Assembly (NCBI GenBank): GCA_907165065.1
Contig: OU015523.1
Coordinates: forward strand, 122,650,023-122,714,022
DNA: 64,000 nt
Direction of reading: 5' to 3'
Origin: Caprimulgus europaeus
Taxonomy: Eukaryota; Chordata; Aves; Caprimulgiformes; Caprimulgidae
Positions 58,881 through 64,000 of the stretch are shown here, in pieces. Below the pieces are notes generated by a model, which saw only the letters and a program-made list of their open reading frames with translations, ran no database searches and had not been told where the DNA came from. A program made the position numbers and the translations under genes. Each line of letters starts with the position of its first letter. Within the stretch, counting starts at the first letter, position 1.

Positions 58881-61800
58881 GGAGACGCGTGCAAAACCGG
58901 GAGCCTGCTGGAAAGTTGAGCTTTTGACTGCGGGAGAGATAGGGACTGCTTAGAGCTATAGCCTTTAAAAATAACACAGATGAGGAAGGTACTGTCTAAA
59001 TAAAATACTCTGTGTTTATGAATAGGCTGAGGAACTAAACACACTGTGTAGATGGCTCTATCCACACAGCTGTACATTTAATCCATCAGGGACTTGCGCT
59101 GCAGCGAGATAGATCCTTTACATTAAGGAGGCACCGGTTGTTTTATAACAATATAGTTGTCATCTGCCTGATTTGTTATTATTCTCTGTGTTTACAGTAA
59201 ATATAAAATGGGGAGTTGTTTTTTTTCTTTTTTTCCCCTTTCTTCACAGGACTTTAGTCTATTTATGGTGTTACTGCATCACAGCGCTCTGAACCAGGAG
59301 TGCTGCAGACATCAGCACTGTGCGCTGATTAAAAGCTGCTCGCCCAGCTCTCCGACACTGAATCCCAATATAGCCTTGGGCAAATCACACAGCCCCTGGG
59401 TAAAATGGGAAAAATGTTGTTTATCTCATCTCCTCTCTCACTATCAGTGCTGTCATTGAACTCTCCCCGTTGGAACACGAGGTGTGAGGTAGCAGAGTTA
59501 TTTTTCTACTCTTAAGATCCTGACAGCTTGAATGTCACCTTGGGTGAACGGTGATTTACTGATAGTGTTTTGCTCTATCATCTGGGCTGTGACCATGAGA
59601 AATTAATCATTAGATGATATTTGGAAACAGTCAAGTTTTAGAACTTGACTTAGTTTATCTAAAAGTCACAAATAATTTTCTAAAGCCAAACTCTGTTGTA
59701 TTTTTTATAAAAGTACAAAGGTGTTTCCTTAAATAGAAGCCAAAGTTTTGCTTTTCATAACAGTGGAAATTTGGGGGTTTTTTTACTAAGTTGTAATAAT
59801 TTCAATTTTTAAATCATCTCTTTATTCTAAAATGCTGAAATCCTTTCGTTTCCAATAACAAAAATTCACAATAGTCATCTCTTTTTAAATCAGATGGTTA
59901 CAGCTTAGTGACTGTATCAGTGCTTGGCCTTTTACTAATGCAGTGATGGATTCAAGGCGGGGTATCAGTACCATGCAAGTCAAATCCATCAGAAATAATT
60001 TTCCTCACTTCATTTCATGAATTGACTGCATCTTTTCTCAAAAACTGACTTAATCATCAGTAAAAGAATAATTGCTGAATTAAAAGATAATTTGTCTCCT
60101 TTTTTTTGGCTGCACTTGCATTAAATCTGATGAGAAAAGGTTCTTGAATTTGGGTTTCTCCAGGAATTTTGTTCTCCAGGGAGGGTATTTCATGTTCAAA
60201 TAGTTTAGTCTTCAAATGTCAGTTTACGTCAGTTTTTGTTGACTGGGGTTTTCATGGAAGGGTTTTCATTTTCCCATCTGCTGCTGTCTCTTTGCCCAGC
60301 CCCATTCCCACAAAGTCTCCAGGCTGGTGGGTTTCATTCTCATTCATTTTCATTGTCTCTCCTAGGGAAAGAAGTAGAAAAAAAAGGTGGATAATGTAGG
60401 GGATCTAGCTAAATCCTGTATTTCCAATTAATTAGAAAGGTTATTCTTTGGTGGGGGGAAATGCTGTTGGCTGCACACCTGGTAGAGGTATATGTGGAGA
60501 GAGGACAGAGAAAGAGAGAGAAGGAAGGAAGACAGCAACTCCAAAGAACAGGAGAAAAGTCATGTTGGGATTACAGTAGACACAGAGGTCCTTGTTTTGA
60601 TATGTGGGCTTGACACCAGATAGGCAAGAGGTTGCATTTGCCCATGAGAGACCAAGCACAGTGCAGATGGCATGAGCAAACCAAACCAGGAGAAGCAGCT
60701 CCTGGAGATATTGTAGGGTCTCAGGAGCTGGAGCTGCACCTCCTTCTCAAAGGCTGTAGCTGAGGATGGTATAGGCTATTTATTTTTTTTAATAGGGTTA
60801 ATATTAAAGTTGTCTCCATCTCCCTAGTGAGATGAATCACCAGGGAGCTATTCCAGTCGAAAGGGAGCAATACTTGTCCCACTCCTGCCCTTGCAGTTCA
60901 GTCCCACTTTCTAAGGCGGGAGCTTGTTTTGTTTACTTCTCTAGAGAGCTTGATTCATGCGGCTCGACACAGGACTCAACCCAAAAGCAGTGCCTTAGAA
61001 AGCAGCAGAGTTATGGATGGACAGACTCCAAAAGGTCTGGAGGTTCAAGACACATAATCACCAAGACATATTCTTGTTTATCTGAAACCCTTGGGAACCT
61101 GCAGCAGATTACAGCCTGGCTCATGAGAGCCAGTGGCTGGGATTTGCTTTTCCTTCTTGCTTTGGGCCATGCTGGGAAGAGGGTTTGGAGGAGAGGAGAG
61201 GTCTGACGAGGTGCCCTTGGCTTCGGGTGACGTGGGGTGAAATCCAGCTGATGTTGGCAGGAACTCAGCAGGCAGCGATTGCTGAGGAGACCACAGGAAA
61301 ATCAAGAAGGGCCTGATTCCACAGAGTCACAGGTGCAAACCCTTTGGCATTAGTGGGATGGGAAAGCCCTTGTTCTGAGCAAGTGAGTAAAAAAAGCTTG
61401 ATTCTCCAACTTGTCCAATGGAGATGATCTTTGCTCTGCAGACGTGGCTACCAAGCACATATGATGTTAATGTTTCAACAGTACTTCAAGGTGTAAACTG
61501 CTGGGTAGGCCAAAGCACAAAAATATTCAAACTGGGAAGTCAGCCAAATGCTTCAGGATCTTTGAAACTACCTGCTGTCAGATCCCCTTTAGGAAAGGGT
61601 AAAGATAGTAAGGACAGTGCTGATCTTTCCCAGCGTGGTTGGGTGTCCTCTAAGGCTGTGGTTTTAATGAAGGAAAGTCCTGAGCAGCAGAATCAGTGCA
61701 TGCCCTTCCCTCCTGCTTTGGCATTTGTTTCTGTCCAGGCTCTTCACAGTTCAGCTGGCACAGCTGCTTGGTAAAACAGCTTGAGGAACAGAGTTGGCTT

Positions 61801-62349
61801 TTTAAAAAGCACCACCAACAAAAACTCTGCTATTTTTACCCCTGCACATCCCAACTTCTCAAAGTGCTCTAAATATCCAGGTGTAGGAAAATGTGAAGCT
61901 GTAATTATCCGGGGTACTCGCTACTCTTCATTACAGGCATGATATTTGTATTCCACCCCCAAATCAAATCAAATATCTATTTTTTTTTTTTAAAAAGTAT
62001 TTTTATTTTCTTGAAGACCTCAAATTATTGAGGTTTCCCTTGCAAAAGTGTCTGTGCCTTGCAAGTGCTATTGTACACTGCTGACAAAGCGAACTCTAAA
62101 GCCAGAGCATCCAAAAGGCATTTAAACCTCTGGACAATGTGGGGGTCCTCAGCTTCCACATGAGTTTCCTGCTTACCCCAAGAGGACTACAAATGGAGGG
62201 CTTGTGTCTAGGGAGCTTTCCAAAAGGATCAAACAAAAAACCGCGCTGCAGCTAGCTCCAACCAAGGAAAGCTCAAGACATAATGTGCTGGGGGAAGATG
62301 ATCAAAGAAGTCTGATGAGAGCTCAGTCAAGGTGAACTTGTCCAGGGTT
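58881..62349. other. Intron of the putative gene or intergenic; nothing recognised
   Basis: About 3.5 kb, AT-rich from 59.5 to 60.1 kb, with T-runs. Several frames above 80 codons lack any recognisable motif. Confidence 0.65.
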
Positions 62350-62455
62350 GTGATAATCATAAATCATTAAAGTTAGAAAAGACCTCCAAGAACATCAAGT
62401 CCAACCATCAACCCAACATCACCATGCCCACTAAACCATCTCCCAGACAGACTGT
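62350..62455 (-). mobile_element. Short CR1 3' fragment, divergent subfamily
   Basis: AATCATAAATCATTAAAGTT, then AGAAAAGACCTCCAAGAAC, ATCAAGTCCAACCATCAACC and CACCATGCCCACTAAACCA: the CR1 lineage with the 'CCAACCATCAACCCAACA' block. Minus strand, about 100 bases. Confidence 0.85.
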
Positions 62456-62949
62456 TCTGAGAGCTAAAGGTGGATTTTTCTTTCCACTGCACCTAATCAT
62501 GCCCTCTCCTGCCCACACACATACTGCTGCTTCTTTATAGCATTTATGCCTCTCATTCAGAGTGTGTTGCAAAGCAAATGGGATGCTAAGAGCCCAGCTG
62601 TTTGGCATATTATTTAAACCATGGGAAAAACGTATTGCAACATTTCAGGCTCTGAGGCTGGGAGACAGCAATGGGGAAATCTATGTAAAGGCGGGTTTTC
62701 CAGAAGCAGGTCTTAATTAGCAAAAAGGAAGTGAGGAAACCAGCAATTAGACAGCTGCTCCAGCCCTAGAGGGCAGCACAAAATAATAAATAAAAAGTAG
62801 ACAATCTGAAATCATCTGCTTCATGACAAAAGCACCAGTTTTACAATGGGAATTTTTCCCAGCAGGTTTGGTAGGTTCAGCAGTAGGTACTCACAGCTAA
62901 AAATTTAGTAGCTCATCCAGATGTTTGGACCCTTCTGCCTTTACTAATT
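62456..62949. other. Unique sequence between two CR1 copies
   Basis: About 490 bases; nothing recognised. Confidence 0.7.
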
Positions 62950-63212
62950 CTAGGCTTGAAATTGGAAGAGGGTAAATTTAGATTAGACATTAGGAAGAAG
63001 TTCTTTGCTGTGAAGGGGGTGAGACACTGACTCGGGTTGCCCAGAGAAGCTGTGGCTGCTCCTCCCTGGAAGTGTTCTCGGCCAGGTTGGATGAGGCTTT
63101 GAGCAACCTGGTCTAGTGGAAAGTGTCCCTGCTGATGCCAGGGGGATGGAACTAGATGAGATTTAAGGTCTCTTTCAACCCAAACCATCCCATGATTCTA
63201 TGATTTGGTGAT
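62950..63212 (+). mobile_element. CR1 LINE 3' fragment
   Basis: TAGATTAGACATTAGGAAGA, GAGAAGCTGTGGCTGCTCCT, CTCGGCCAGGTTGGATGAGG and CCATGATTCTATGATTTGG. Same subfamily as the 51-kb copy; intact 3' tail. Confidence 0.93.
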
Positions 63213-64000
63213 TTTATGGTTCTCTGATTCTAAATCAGGTGTGTTGTAGCTGACACCGAACCCCCATCCTGCTAGCAAACCGCTATCGCACTCAGATGAG
63301 TGCGACCACTGCAAAGAGAAAGAGTTATTTCTTCCAGGACAAGTTTCCAGATTCTGTGTTTTATATTTATCAGCTGTGAATTTGAAACCTTTAGTCCTCA
63401 AGCATTGTTTTCTTAACGATGCAGAGAGTAATTTAGGTGCAAGGGTAGGAGGCTGCAACCCTGCAGGAATGTAACTCGCGGACACAAAACCCTAAAGTAA
63501 ACACAGCGCCTTGCACCGCGCACGCAGCTAAACAATGGCATCGGCAACGATAAGTCACTTATTCCCCTGAGAAAACCCATGGCCTGATCCTGACAGTTTC
63601 TCTGGCAAAACCCCCCCTCCTTGTTTCTCAACGTCTGCCCCGAGCAAAAACTTCAGGATGTCACACAGTAGCTGACTCCGTCCGGATCACCGCGGTGGTT
63701 AGGACCCAGCAAGAGCTCGGAGAGGAGTCCAGAGGAAGACAAGCAACATAATTTAAAGCAGACATTGTCCCAAATAAGGTTATTTCCCTGAAAATGCCTT
63801 CGTTGTGAAGTTACGAGTGAGCCTTTTAACATCCCAAATGGGTGAGCGTGAAGCTGAAGGAAAAATTCATCGGTACCGGCACTGAGGTGGTTTTGAAGAG
63901 CTGGATATGCTTTTTAAAGAGATTATAAGCAGTGTTTGGGGATGCAAGAAACCCTTGAAACAAGGTAAATGAGAAATATTCACTCTTTTTAACCCTGAAG
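63213..64000. other. Right edge: CpG-rich patch, no gene recognised
   Basis: Between about 63475 and 63720 CpG dinucleotides cluster (CTCGCGGA, CACCGCGCACGC, ATCGGCAACG, CCGTCCGGATCACCGCGG), unlike the CpG-poor rest of the window. This could be the edge of a regulatory region for a gene to the right. No frame or splice structure is convincing. Confidence 0.4.

Noticed and set aside
58696-59077. Minus-strand poly-Glu or poly-Gly frames
   Set aside because: They are translations of the TCC repeat complement.

Overview
The window is vertebrate nuclear DNA, almost certainly from a bird. It carries about fifteen fragments of CR1 LINEs with the typical avian 3' tail (a short ATTCTATG-like repeat next to a TTCCAACCCAAACCATTCTATG-like stretch), inserted on both strands. 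Its single recognisable gene is split into small exons with GT-AG introns. I see no bacterial, phage, CRISPR, tRNA or rRNA features.

Region 1 (1 to about 40.9 kb, + strand) is one multi-exon gene for a receptor guanylyl cyclase of the sensory family. I traced 17 exons in register plus two candidate last exons. The reading frame is open and in phase throughout: 3,095 coding bases, then 85 (first candidate tail) or 133 (second). This gives about 1,059 or 1,075 residues in the window. The 5' end (start codon, signal peptide, promoter) lies to the left of position 1. The domain order is extracellular ligand-binding region, one membrane helix, kinase-homology domain, dimerisation helix, class III cyclase domain and tail. 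Diagnostic stretches (GPWDCDPIF, GLADG with [30 protein letters not shown]) resemble the olfactory cyclase GC-D (rodent olfactory Gucy2d; human pseudogene GUCY2EP) more than the retinal paralogues GUCY2D/RetGC1 and GUCY2F/RetGC2. The GTP-recognition pair (Glu and Cys), both metal-binding Asp and the catalytic Asn/Arg are all present, so the cyclase looks functional.

The main surprise is two in-phase candidate C-terminal exons. One at 35319-35403 encodes a tail like that of the retinal cyclases. One at 40295-40427 encodes a different acidic tail and is followed by a good polyadenylation signal. They may be alternative last exons giving two receptors with different cytoplasmic ends.

Region 2 (about 40.9 to 58.5 kb) is gene-poor: degenerate CR1 copies, an inverted-repeat-rich AT stretch near 41 kb, and two long minus-strand reading frames of unknown meaning (47.2-47.7 kb and 55.9-56.2 kb).

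Region 3 (58.5 to 64 kb) has a plausible promoter and first exon of a further + strand gene: E-box, TATATAAG, an ATG followed by an open frame through a TCC repeat, and a consensus splice donor. Near the right edge is a CpG-rich patch. I cannot name the gene that these would belong to.
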